A stretch of DNA of 64,000 nucleotides from positions 62,001 through 126,000 of the forward strand of contig NZ_FNZR01000006.1 in the NCBI RefSeq assembly GCF_900109365.1. Direction: 5' to 3'. The position numbers and the translations under genes were made by a program. The stretch comes from Parapedobacter koreensis. GTDB taxonomy: Bacteria; Bacteroidota; Bacteroidia; Sphingobacteriales; Sphingobacteriaceae. The notes beneath the pieces are model-generated. The model did no database searches and was not told the origin of the DNA. It worked only from the letters and a program-made list of their open reading frames with translations. Positions 25,914 through 34,141 of this stretch are shown piece after piece (the first letter of the stretch is position 1; every line of letters starts with the position of its first letter).

Positions 25914-27095
25914 CTATATCAACTTCTGATGCGTCTTCCACCACAGATCGGGCATTTCGCCTGACACAGCTGTTTGGTAATCTTCATAACGGCAGGGAAC
26001 AAGGTGGTAGCGTTCATTTACCGATTTGGAGCCCGAATAAGGCACTTGCATCCACCAACGATCGGATTTCTTGCTTTTGACGAACACCAGCTCATAGGCG
26101 TCGTTGTGCACGGTAGTCCGGTAGGTAATGTAAGCAGACTTGGGAATGAGCGGGGCATCGTGCTTCCGGTTGTAGAAACCGTCGATAAAATACCAAATCA
26201 TCTGCGCGAGCAACATCCCCGTTTGTTCGCGGTTGTCAAGCGAGGGATTGTACTCATAGAAGCCAATGGAGGTGAGCTTGTCGTTCATTCCTGCGTATCG
26301 GCAGATGCGGCAAGCCTCATCGCCGAACAGGCCATTAGGCGTGGCATGGGCATTACCGGGTGCATCGGAAAACCGGATGGCATTCATATCGAAACTTAGC
26401 ATGTCCGCAGCCCGGATGACGGGCTCCACATGCTCCACGGTATTGGCAATGAGGCCCAGGCGCATGGCCGTGAAGTAAAGCTTGTCATACATGGCAATGG
26501 CTTCTTTGCTTACAAAGTAGGTCTGGTACGCCAGGTTGCTGAGGTTGAAGAGGTAGTCCGGCTGGTGGAGGATGATATGGTTGAGGTATGTCAGCGAATT
26601 GAGGGGAGCATTTTCTGTATTTTCCCGGTCGAGGTCAAACCGCGAATCTACAAGCGCTACTTCAACCTTTTGTTCGAGCTTTTCGTAAGCGAGGTATTGA
26701 GCGTAAGTAATGTCCTGGCCGCCCCCGATGATAATGGGCGTAATGCCCGATGTTATCAATTCCGTGCATACGGCCTTTACTGCGGCATACGTGTCGGTTA
26801 CTGTTTCGCCGGGCCTGATATTGCCCAAATCGGCCAACCGTAGCTTATATTCGCCTTGATTGAGTGTATAGAAATGTTTACGCATGGTATGGGCAGCTTC
26901 GGCGCAACCTAAGTTTCCGACAGCCATCCGATCATCCAGCACACCGAATAGTGCCAAGTCGGGTTTTTCTTCTTCTAAATCAGGAAACTCAAGGTGATGG
27001 AGGTATATAGATGCGCCCATCTGTGAACTGAAAAAGCCGGTCTCCGGAGTGAAATCCCGAGGATCAAGGGAAGAGAAAAAAACGGATAAGGACAT
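25914..27095 (-). CDS. Arginase/formimidoylglutamase-fold protein with degraded metal site
   Basis: A 393-residue ureohydrolase-fold protein annotated in Bacteroidota as formimidoylglutamase family. The fold markers align, but the manganese ligands do not: the GGDH position reads GGGQD (Gln127), DAHxD reads DSRFD (Asp150, Arg152, Asp154) and SFDxD reads SFDMN (Asp236, Asn238). Two or more ligands are therefore lost, so classic arginase or formimidoylglutamase chemistry is doubtful. The well-kept C-terminal part (MIWYFIDGFYNRK) shows it is under selection. No histidine-degradation genes are nearby. It lies 49 bp upstream of rmuC in the same direction. Confidence 0.88.
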   Translation of the reverse strand: MSLSVFFSSLDPRDFTPETGFFSSQMGASIYLHHLEFPDLEEEKPDLALFGVLDDRMAVGNLGCAEAAHTMRKHFYTLNQGEYKLRLADLGNIRPGETVTDTYAAVKAVCTELITSGITPIIIGGGQDITYAQYLAYEKLEQKVEVALVDSRFDLDRENTENAPLNSLTYLNHIILHQPDYLFNLSNLAYQTYFVSKEAIAMYDKLYFTAMRLGLIANTVEHVEPVIRAADMLSFDMNAIRFSDAPGNAHATPNGLFGDEACRICRYAGMNDKLTSIGFYEYNPSLDNREQTGMLLAQMIWYFIDGFYNRKHDAPLIPKSAYITYRTTVHNDAYELVFVKSKKSDRWWMQVPYSGSKSVNERYHLVPCRYEDYQTAVSGEMPDLWWKTHQKLI

Positions 27096-27276
27096 GATTG
27101 TCGCGTGTTGTCTGGCAAATTATTGTTGCAAACTTACACAAAATGCGCATACCGCCAAAGCGCAATCGGCAAAGGGCGCACATGGTGGGGCAGCTAAGAA
27201 TTAATAATTTATTTACGAATGATTTTTTCCATTTATTCCCTTATTTTTGGGGCACATCATCAACTACGCTAAGACG

Positions 27277-28260
27277 GTGATTCTAGTAACAGGCGGTACA
27301 GGTTTTCTTGGTGCTATACTCATTAAGCAATTGGTGGCTACGGGGGCCTATGTCCGTGCCACAAAACGGAAAACGTCCATTATTCCCCCCGAGTTAGCAG
27401 GCTTGCCCGGTGTGCAGTGGGTTGAGGCCGACATCACCGATTTTTTCGGGCTGGAAGATGCATTTGAAGGGGTGACACGAGTGTACCATTGCGCGGGGCT
27501 AATTTCCTATCATGCAGCAGACCGAAAGCGATTGATGGCGGTGAACGTAGCGGGTACAGCCAACGTGGTGACGCTTGCGCTGGAACACCGGATTCGGCTA
27601 TTGCATGTCAGTTCCATCGCTGCGCTCGGCCGCGCCAAAGCCAACGGGGAAATTACCGAAAACGATCTTTGGGAATACGATTCCAGCCAATCCGGCTACG
27701 CGGTGGCCAAATACGAAGCGGAAATGGAAGTGTGGCGGGGTATTGCCGAAGGGTTGGATGCCGTTATCGTCAACCCGGCGCTCATTATCGGCCCGACGGC
27801 AAAAACGGAAGGCAACGGAACGAGCGGTGCTATTTTTGAGCGACTAAACGAGGGACTTCAATTTTACACGGATGGATCCGTAGGGCTTGTCGACGTGGAA
27901 GACGTGGCCAAAGCGATGGTGTTGCTGATGGAAAATACGACCGTGACCGGACAACGTTTCCTGCTGAGTAATGTAAACATGGCGCACAAAGAGCTGTTAG
28001 CGAGATGCAGTGTATATCTTAACAGGCCTGCGCCCACGCTGAAGGCCACGGCCTGGATGCTTAGCTTCGCCTGGCGTGCCGCCGGGATATGGGCGCTGCT
28101 TTCGGGCAGACGACCGCTGCTCACCCGCGAGATGGCCAAATCGGCAACCCAAAAAATGCGGTTTTCAAACCGGAAAATCGTGGATGCAACGGGTATTACC
28201 TTTAAGCCGATAGATGATACACTGCTTGAAATATGCACAAAACTGTTAAAAACAACATAA
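27277..28260 (+). CDS. NAD-dependent epimerase/dehydratase (extended SDR)
   Basis: An extended short-chain dehydrogenase of about 327 residues. The nucleotide-binding TGGTGFLGA opens the protein, VNVAGTANV and HVSSIAALG follow, and the catalytic Tyr/Lys lie in GYAVAKYEAEME. The GTG at 27277 is chosen since homologues begin with the ILVTGGTGF strand; a TTG at 27247 in the same frame would add ten residues. Substrate (nucleotide sugar, flavonoid-like or sterol-like) is not evident. The stop is one base before the start of the phosphatase fusion, indicating one transcript. Confidence 0.88.
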   Translation: MILVTGGTGFLGAILIKQLVATGAYVRATKRKTSIIPPELAGLPGVQWVEADITDFFGLEDAFEGVTRVYHCAGLISYHAADRKRLMAVNVAGTANVVTLALEHRIRLLHVSSIAALGRAKANGEITENDLWEYDSSQSGYAVAKYEAEMEVWRGIAEGLDAVIVNPALIIGPTAKTEGNGTSGAIFERLNEGLQFYTDGSVGLVDVEDVAKAMVLLMENTTVTGQRFLLSNVNMAHKELLARCSVYLNRPAPTLKATAWMLSFAWRAAGIWALLSGRRPLLTREMAKSATQKMRFSNRKIVDATGITFKPIDDTLLEICTKLLKTT

Positions 28261-28261
28261 G

Positions 28262-29554
28262 TTGAATAGTTATTATATTATAGATTTCGATAGCACCTTT
28301 ACGCAGGTGGAGGCGTTGGATGAGCTTGCCCGTATTTCGCTGGCTAATCATCCGGCCAAGGAACTGATTTACGAGGAAATCGAACGTTTGACCAACCTGT
28401 CCATGAATGGCCAGCTCTCCTTCCGGGAAAGCCTTTCAGCACGGGTGAAATTGCTGGAGGCTAATCGCGAGCATTTACAGAAGCTGATCGCTATTCTCAA
28501 AAAGCGGGTATCCCCGTCATTTTCCCGCAATCGTGAGTTTTTCAAGAAGCATAGCGACAGTGCATTGATCGTTTCCGGGGGGTTCAAGGAATTTATTGTG
28601 CCCGTGGTGAGCCCTTATCACATCAAACAGCACAATGTTTATGCAAATACATTCACGTTTGATGAGCAGGGCAACATTACGGGATATGACCAAGGCAACC
28701 CGCTGTCGGAAGAGGGGGGTAAAGTGAAACTACTGCGGCAGTTGAGCTTGTCGGGTAAGATATACGGTATTGGTGACGGTTACTCGGATTTTCAATTGAA
28801 AGAATCGGGTCTTATCGAACGGTTTTTTGCATTTACGGAGAATATCGAACGTAAGAGCGTATCGGAGAAAGCTGATCACGTGACACCCAGTTTTGACGAA
28901 TTCCTATATGTAAATGACCTGCCGCGTGCCATTTCCTATCCGAAAAACCGCATTCTGTGCCTCATTGTGGGCGACGTGCCTGAAATTGCAGCACACATCC
29001 TCAAGCGCGATGGTTTTTCCATACGCGTAAAGGAGACATTTGAGGAAAAGTATGTAAAGGACGTGGGCATGCTCTTGCTGGGTAGGGGGGTAAAATTGGA
29101 TGATAGCCAGCTGCTACAGGCCGATAAGTTAAAGACCATCGGTTACCTGGGCGATAGCAAGTATGTTGTAAACCGTGATATTTGCAACGATAAGGGAATT
29201 GTTCTTTTCGATGATAAAAAGGATAAAAGCCGCAATAGCGAGTTTATCCCCCGGCGTATGGCTGATTTTATCAACAAGGGAGATACGTATATGAGCCGCA
29301 ATTTTCCAAACCTCATCTTGCCCAAGATTGAAAAGGCACACCGCTTGCTCCACATACATCGTAATGTGCCCGGTGTAATGGCCCAAATCAATCGTGTCTT
29401 TGCCGAAAACCAAATTAACATTGTCGCTCAGTTTTTGATGACCAAAGGAGATATCGGCTATGCGGTGACAGATGTGGATGTGCAGTATGACAAGCAACTG
29501 CTCAAGCAGCTAAGGCAGGTAGTCGATACCATAAAATTCAGGGTGCTTTATTAA
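28262..29554 (+). CDS. Phosphoserine phosphatase fused to a truncated PGDH-like region with ACT domain
   Basis: A 430-residue fusion. Residues 1-215 are an HAD-IB phosphatase of the SerB type: Asp8, Asp10 and Thr12 in DFDSTFTQVEA, SGGFKEF as motif II, GGKVKLL with the motif III Lys, and GDGYSD (172-176) as motif IV. Residues about 225-345 look like the substrate-binding half of D-3-phosphoglycerate dehydrogenase without its NAD domain (ADKLKTIGYLGDSKYVVNRD, then GIVLFDD). An ACT domain ends the protein (HRNVPGVMAQINRVFAENQ). It likely dephosphorylates phosphoserine with serine-responsive control. The start is TTG, one base after the epimerase stop. Confidence 0.87.
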   Translation: MNSYYIIDFDSTFTQVEALDELARISLANHPAKELIYEEIERLTNLSMNGQLSFRESLSARVKLLEANREHLQKLIAILKKRVSPSFSRNREFFKKHSDSALIVSGGFKEFIVPVVSPYHIKQHNVYANTFTFDEQGNITGYDQGNPLSEEGGKVKLLRQLSLSGKIYGIGDGYSDFQLKESGLIERFFAFTENIERKSVSEKADHVTPSFDEFLYVNDLPRAISYPKNRILCLIVGDVPEIAAHILKRDGFSIRVKETFEEKYVKDVGMLLLGRGVKLDDSQLLQADKLKTIGYLGDSKYVVNRDICNDKGIVLFDDKKDKSRNSEFIPRRMADFINKGDTYMSRNFPNLILPKIEKAHRLLHIHRNVPGVMAQINRVFAENQINIVAQFLMTKGDIGYAVTDVDVQYDKQLLKQLRQVVDTIKFRVLY

Positions 29555-29890
29555 CGGCCCGCAGAAGAAGCATTAATAGCGCTTATCGCAAAAAAATAGA
29601 GAGGGATTTGGGAGTCCCTCTCTGAGCGATAGAATTGTTTTTTTATGTTACATAAAGACAGCACCACGGACAATTCTGGGAAACCGTGGGTGTTTTTTAG
29701 TGTGCTTTTATACTAGGTATGGATTTTAATCCAGTTAGTTGTGATTTTCGGCTCGAATTTCGTATTTTTAATTGGTAAATTATAAAATTATTGCATATTT
29801 TTTTATTGGTTTTGCAATATATAATTGATTTTGTTGAAAATATACCTGTACAAAGACGTGAACTGACGATTTTTGGTGTTTGTGATACAG
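29555..29890. other. Intergenic region between convergent genes
   Basis: A 336-bp gap between two convergent genes. Apart from the terminator at 29590-29623 I see only AT-rich sequence (about 29700-29880) with no open frame that looks coding. Confidence 0.5.
29590..29623 (-). terminator. Rho-independent terminator for the cyclo-ligase gene
   Basis: A perfect 9-bp stem (AGAGAGGGA at 29598-29606 with TCCCTCTCT at 29615-29623) around an 8-nt loop is followed, read leftward, by A and seven T. It would stop leftward transcripts from 30475. Read rightward, a T run comes only 12 bases later, so it may also act weakly for the fusion gene ending at 29554. Confidence 0.65.
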
Positions 29891-30475
29891 TTAGCCTGCG
29901 AAATTCCATGAGGACAGGGGGGTGATACATTGGTCGAGCCTGATGTCCCAGGCATTGGTATCCTTGATTTCAGGTACCGGCTCAAATAATGACAATCCGA
30001 TTTTGGCCGTGTCCGGGCGGCATACCCTCAAAAAGCGATCATAAAAGCCCTTGCCGTAGCCTACGCGGTGCCCTTGGCGATCAAAAGCAAGCAACGGTAC
30101 AAAAACAGCATTGATTTCATCGGGAGGGATCGCTATACCGTTTTCGGGCTCCGGGATGCCCCAATCATTGGTGTTGAGCTCGGTTTTTTCATCCCACAAA
30201 AAATGTTGCATGCTCAGGGTGGTGCGGTCACTCCTGGACAAAGCTAGTCGGATAGTGGGATACTGCTGCCTTAGCCAGGTCGCAATGGCATAGGTGTCCG
30301 GTTCATGGTTGCCCTTGATGGGAAGGAATAGGTGAACAGTCAAAAACGCGGTGAAGTCCACCTGCTTCACCCGGCTAAGCAACTGCTGGTTCAATCGATG
30401 GAATTCATCGTCGGCAAGAAGCATCCGCTTCTCCCGGTATATTTTGCGCAATTCCTGCTTGGTAGTTGGATGCAT
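29891..30475 (-). CDS. 5-formyltetrahydrofolate cyclo-ligase
   Basis: A 194-residue enzyme that converts 5-formyl-THF to 5,10-methenyl-THF with ATP, salvaging folate. The N-terminal basic helix with LRKIYREKR and the C-terminal nucleotide-binding signature FVPLLAFDRQGHRVGYGKGFYDR are diagnostic of the 5-FTHF cyclo-ligase family. Length is standard. It lies downstream of efp in the same direction, but a terminator between them suggests it has its own promoter. Confidence 0.93.
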   Translation of the reverse strand: MHPTTKQELRKIYREKRMLLADDEFHRLNQQLLSRVKQVDFTAFLTVHLFLPIKGNHEPDTYAIATWLRQQYPTIRLALSRSDRTTLSMQHFLWDEKTELNTNDWGIPEPENGIAIPPDEINAVFVPLLAFDRQGHRVGYGKGFYDRFLRVCRPDTAKIGLSLFEPVPEIKDTNAWDIRLDQCITPLSSWNFAG

Positions 30476-30547
30476 AACCGATTTGACGTTTGCAGCAAAT
30501 GTACGGCAATTGATTAAAGAAGAAACAATAAGAAAGGATATCGTGCC

Positions 30548-30586
30548 AAAAAAAATATCGGCCTTGAAGCGGGGAGCCCCAAGACC
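30548..30586 (-). terminator. Rho-independent terminator downstream of efp
   Basis: Read leftward, a 7-bp stem (30580-30586 with 30560-30566, one G-U pair) encloses an inner GGGG/CCCC pairing and is followed after four bases by eight T (30548-30555 as A on the plus strand). It would end the lpx-efp transcript 36 bp after the efp stop. Confidence 0.6.
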
Positions 30587-30621
30587 GAATAATCAACCTA
30601 AACCTAAAAATTTGAATCCTT

Positions 30622-31182
30622 TTATTTCACCCGTTCGATGTAATCACCTGAACGGGTATCAACTTTCACTTTGTCTCCCTGATTTACAAAGAGCGGTACT
30701 TTTATCTCTACACCAGTCTCCACCACAGCGCTTTTTAATGCGTTGGTAGAAGTATCCCCTTTTACGGCCGGCTCTGTGTAAGTAATCTCCAATTCTACTG
30801 TGCTAGGTGCTTGAGCCATAATGGGTTCTTCGCTTTCCATTGCTATAAGCACCTGCATACCTTCTTTCAAAAAGCGTGCCGAACTGCCAAATAGGTGTTT
30901 CGGAATATTGAATTGTTCGAAGGTATTATTGTCCATTACGACGAATGTATCCCCATCTTCGTATAAGTATTGGTAATCGCTGGTCTCAACACGGGCGATC
31001 TCGACTTCCTCATCCGTGCGGAAGCGGTATTCAACAAGCTTGCCGGTTTTTACATTGCGCATTCTGGCTTGGTAAAACGCCCGGAGGTTGCCGGGAGTCC
31101 GATGGATGTACTCTTCAACAGACACCAACTCACCGTTGAAACGCAAGATGTTGCCGCTTTTTACTTCTGAAGCTTTGGCCAT
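30622..31182 (-). CDS. efp: Translation elongation factor P
   Basis: EF-P relieves ribosome stalling at polyproline. The 186-residue protein has the KOW-like N-terminal domain (residues 1-65) and two OB domains ending in the conserved GDYIERVK. The tip loop that reaches the peptidyl-transferase centre reads HRTPGNLRAF, so the position of the modified Lys/Arg (E. coli Lys34) is Asn32. The E. coli EpmA/EpmB or EarP modification of that residue is therefore not possible here. Such Asn-tip versions appear to be normal in this phylum. It follows the small ABC ATPase by 88 bp. Confidence 0.96.
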   Translation of the reverse strand: MAKASEVKSGNILRFNGELVSVEEYIHRTPGNLRAFYQARMRNVKTGKLVEYRFRTDEEVEIARVETSDYQYLYEDGDTFVVMDNNTFEQFNIPKHLFGSSARFLKEGMQVLIAMESEEPIMAQAPSTVELEITYTEPAVKGDTSTNALKSAVVETGVEIKVPLFVNQGDKVKVDTRSGDYIERVK

Positions 31183-31270
31183 TGATTTAAATTTAATACA
31201 GTTGTGCTTAATGTGGGTACAAAGATACTAAAGTGCCGTTTATTTACAAAAAACCACGTAAAAAGACCCG

Positions 31271-31891
31271 TCAGGCTTTATAATCAGTGATGTGGATGAA
31301 ATGCTCACAAAACCCATATTCCTTTTCTTGATTGGAACAGACCAATAGCAGCCGATCGCCTTTCGTTTCGTCGATGAGATTGATATACCAGTCTATGCCT
31401 TGGTGATCCAAGTTGGTCGTGGGTTCATCCAGCAGTACAACCGGTGTATCCGCATAGCAAGCTAACGCCAATTTGACACGCTGTTTCATCCCCGAAGAAA
31501 AGTACCTGATTTGTTTATTTTTTGCATGTTGTAACCCCAGCCGTTCCATGAATAACTGTTCGTCCAAACCGTATTGGTACTTTTTATGAGTAAAATGAAA
31601 CCGAATTTGTTCTACCAGTGTAAATTCTTCTATCAGTTCCATATAGGGGGCCACCAGTGAAATATGCCGATAAATATGGTCTGGTTCTATTGTATGTCCC
31701 CCGGTAGCATAGCGGATCTGGCCACTGGAAGGAGTAAGGCTGGACGCAATAACTTGAAGCAGCGTGGATTTACCCGATCCATTCGGACCTAAGACAGCAT
31801 ATCGATGCCCCGCCGTGAATTGGTAGTTTAGACGCCGGAATACCCAATCTTGGTTGAATCGCCTGCCGATATCCGCAAGGGTTATTTCCAT
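31271..31891 (-). CDS. Small ABC-type ATPase in the lpx-efp block
   Basis: A stand-alone 206-residue ABC nucleotide-binding subunit. Walker A is at 35-42 (GPNGSGKS) and Walker B at 151-156 (VVLLDEP, then TTNLD). Several switch elements are unusual: the signature reads FSSGMKQR, the Q-loop region (LVAPYMEL) has no Gln, and the H-loop His is replaced by Asn187 (LLLVCSNQEKEY). No membrane subunit is encoded here. It starts 3 bp after lpxA stops, so it is expressed with lipid A genes; whether it drives transport or another process is unknown. Confidence 0.88.
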   Translation of the reverse strand: MEITLADIGRRFNQDWVFRRLNYQFTAGHRYAVLGPNGSGKSTLLQVIASSLTPSSGQIRYATGGHTIEPDHIYRHISLVAPYMELIEEFTLVEQIRFHFTHKKYQYGLDEQLFMERLGLQHAKNKQIRYFSSGMKQRVKLALACYADTPVVLLDEPTTNLDHQGIDWYINLIDETKGDRLLLVCSNQEKEYGFCEHFIHITDYKA

Positions 31892-31894
31892 GGA

Positions 31895-32689
31895 TTATAA
31901 GATGCCTTTGCTTTGGCCAAAACCTTTCATCACGCCCCGGTTGGAATTGCGCACAAAGTCAAGTATTTCGTCGCGTATTTCCGTAGGCTTATATTCTGCC
32001 TCAATGATGTCCAATGCTTTCGTAAGGTTGTTGTTTTTGACAAACAGTACCCGATAGATATCCTGTATCTCGTTGATTTGGTTGGATGAAAATCCCCTTC
32101 TACGCAGGCCAACGGAATTGATGCCTACGTAGGACAGCGGTTCGCGTGCCGCCTTTACAAATGGAGGGACATCTTTGCGGACGAGCGACCCCCCGGCAAT
32201 GAATGCATGGGAGCCAATGTGGCAAAATTGGTGTACAGCTACCATGCCAGCCAAGACCACGTAGTCGCCTACAATGATATGGCCAGCCAGCGTACTACTG
32301 TTAGAAAAAATACAATTGTCTCCCACGATACAATCGTGTGCGATGTGGCTGTAGGCCTGGATGAGGCAGTTCTTGCCAATCACGGTTTTCCATTTATCTT
32401 TTGTGCCGCGGTTTACCGTGACGCACTCCCTGATGGTCGTATTATCCCCGATTTCGACAGTGGTGTCTTCCCCATCGAATTTCAGATCTTGGGGGATGCC
32501 AGAGATAACGGCCCCGGGAAATATCCGGCAATTCTTGCCGATGCGTGCGCCATCCATGATGGTCACATTGGAACCTATCCATGTGCCTTCTTCGATCACC
32601 ACATCTTTGTGGATGGTCACAAAAGGTTCAATCACCACATTGCCGGCAATTTTGGCCTGTGGGTGTATATATGCTAATGGTTGTATCAT
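31895..32689 (-). CDS. lpxA: UDP-N-acetylglucosamine acyltransferase LpxA
   Basis: First committed-step acyltransferase of lipid A synthesis, moving a 3-hydroxyacyl chain from ACP to the 3-OH of UDP-GlcNAc. The 264-residue protein shows the left-handed beta-helix hexapeptide repeats (IHPQAKIAGNVVIEPFV onward), the catalytic His in CLIQAYSHIAHDC, and an alpha-helical C-terminus. Its start overlaps the lpxC-fabZ stop by 4 bp, so translation is probably coupled. Confidence 0.96.
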   Translation of the reverse strand: MIQPLAYIHPQAKIAGNVVIEPFVTIHKDVVIEEGTWIGSNVTIMDGARIGKNCRIFPGAVISGIPQDLKFDGEDTTVEIGDNTTIRECVTVNRGTKDKWKTVIGKNCLIQAYSHIAHDCIVGDNCIFSNSSTLAGHIIVGDYVVLAGMVAVHQFCHIGSHAFIAGGSLVRKDVPPFVKAAREPLSYVGINSVGLRRRGFSSNQINEIQDIYRVLFVKNNNLTKALDIIEAEYKPTEIRDEILDFVRNSNRGVMKGFGQSKGIL

Positions 32690-34104
32690 GACGCTTGGCT
32701 CTCTTTTACTTTTACAATCTGGGCCATCAACTCTGCTTCAACGACAATTTTTTCGCCGACCATCCCGATACCTTTCATTTGGGCGATGCCCCTACGGATC
32801 GGTTCCAACAAGTCGCAGCGAAAGATGATGGTGTCTCCTGGATTTACTTGAGCCTTGAACCGGGCATTTTCTATCTTAAGAAACAACGTGAGGTAATTTT
32901 CTGGATCGGCGACCGTGCTTAATACAAGGATGCCCCCAGTCTGTGCCATGGCCTCAATTTGCAATACGCCGGGGAAAACAGGTGCGCCAGGGAAATGCCC
33001 CATGAATAAATCCTCATTCATGGTGACGTTTTTCAGCCCCACTACGTGAGCCTTGGTGAGTTCCAAGATTTTATCGACCATCAGGAAAGGCTGCCGATGA
33101 GGCAGGATTTTCATGATTTGTACAGTATCGTACAAAGGCGGCATATTTGGATCATATATTTTGATATATTTCCGGCTCTTCTCTTTTTTGATTTGTGCCT
33201 TGATTTTCTTAGCAAAGGAGACATTGGCAGCATGCCCGGGCCGGGCAGCCATGATGTGGCCTTTAATGGGGCGGCCTACCAATGCGAGGTCACCAATCAT
33301 ATCGAGTAATTTATGCCGCGCGGGCTCGTTTTGGTGACGGAGCTCAATATTGTCCAGGATACCTTCTTTTGCGACATCGATGTCCTCCCGGTTAAAAAGC
33401 TTGGCCAGATGCCGCAATTCGTCTTTGCTCACCTCTTTATCGACCACCACGATGGCGTTATTGAGATCGCCGCCTTTGATGAGGTTGTTTTGCAGCAGCA
33501 TTTCCAATTCATGTAGGAAACAGAAGGTTCTCGATGAAGCAATGTCTTTGGAAAACTCATCGATACCGCTAATGGAGGCATGTTGGCTTCCCAATACCGG
33601 TGAGTTGAAATCGATCATGCACGTAAAGCGATAACCATCCAACGGCATAGCTACCATCTCTACTTTTCTGTCTGGTTCGGTGTGGTGTATGTTATGGGGG
33701 ATTTCGTAATAGTCGCGATCAGCACCCTGGTCTATATAGCCTGTTTGTTCGATGGCTTTTACAAATGGAGCCGAACTGCCATCCATGATGGGTACCTCGG
33801 GTCCGTCAATATCAATAAGTACATTGTCAATTTGTAGGCCTACTAAGGCGGCCATCAAATGTTCAATGGTACTCACGCTGGCGCCATTTTGAGAGATGGT
33901 GGTGCCTCGTGAGGTATCTGAAACATTATCAGCATCTACCAAGATAGTTGGTTGGTTTTCCAAGTCGACGCGTCTGAATCTATACCAATGGTGTTCCGGA
34001 GCGGGTTTTAAGGTCATCGTGACGGGTTTGCCGGTATGGAGGCCCACTCCTGAAATGATAATTGTTGATTTGATTGTTCGTTGTTTTACATTCATTGTTG
34101 TCAT
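32686..34104 (-). CDS. lpxC-fabZ: Bifunctional UDP-acyl-GlcNAc deacetylase / 3-hydroxyacyl-ACP dehydratase (LpxC-FabZ)
   Basis: A 472-residue natural fusion typical of Bacteroidota. Residues 1-305 are LpxC, the zinc deacetylase of lipid A synthesis, with His82 in EHLMAAL and the later zinc ligands in RHKLLDMIGDLAL. Residues about 325-470 are FabZ, the dehydratase of fatty acid elongation, with its His in PHRQPFLMVDKI and Glu in VLQIEAMAQTGG. Fusing the two links use of hydroxyacyl-ACP for lipid A and for phospholipid. It lies between lpxD (37 bp upstream) and lpxA (4-bp overlap). Confidence 0.96.
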   Translation of the reverse strand: MTTMNVKQRTIKSTIIISGVGLHTGKPVTMTLKPAPEHHWYRFRRVDLENQPTILVDADNVSDTSRGTTISQNGASVSTIEHLMAALVGLQIDNVLIDIDGPEVPIMDGSSAPFVKAIEQTGYIDQGADRDYYEIPHNIHHTEPDRKVEMVAMPLDGYRFTCMIDFNSPVLGSQHASISGIDEFSKDIASSRTFCFLHELEMLLQNNLIKGGDLNNAIVVVDKEVSKDELRHLAKLFNREDIDVAKEGILDNIELRHQNEPARHKLLDMIGDLALVGRPIKGHIMAARPGHAANVSFAKKIKAQIKKEKSRKYIKIYDPNMPPLYDTVQIMKILPHRQPFLMVDKILELTKAHVVGLKNVTMNEDLFMGHFPGAPVFPGVLQIEAMAQTGGILVLSTVADPENYLTLFLKIENARFKAQVNPGDTIIFRCDLLEPIRRGIAQMKGIGMVGEKIVVEAELMAQIVKVKESQAS

Positions 34105-34141
34105 TGGCTTATCCTGTCAAAAGGAATCTTAAGCACTTGTT

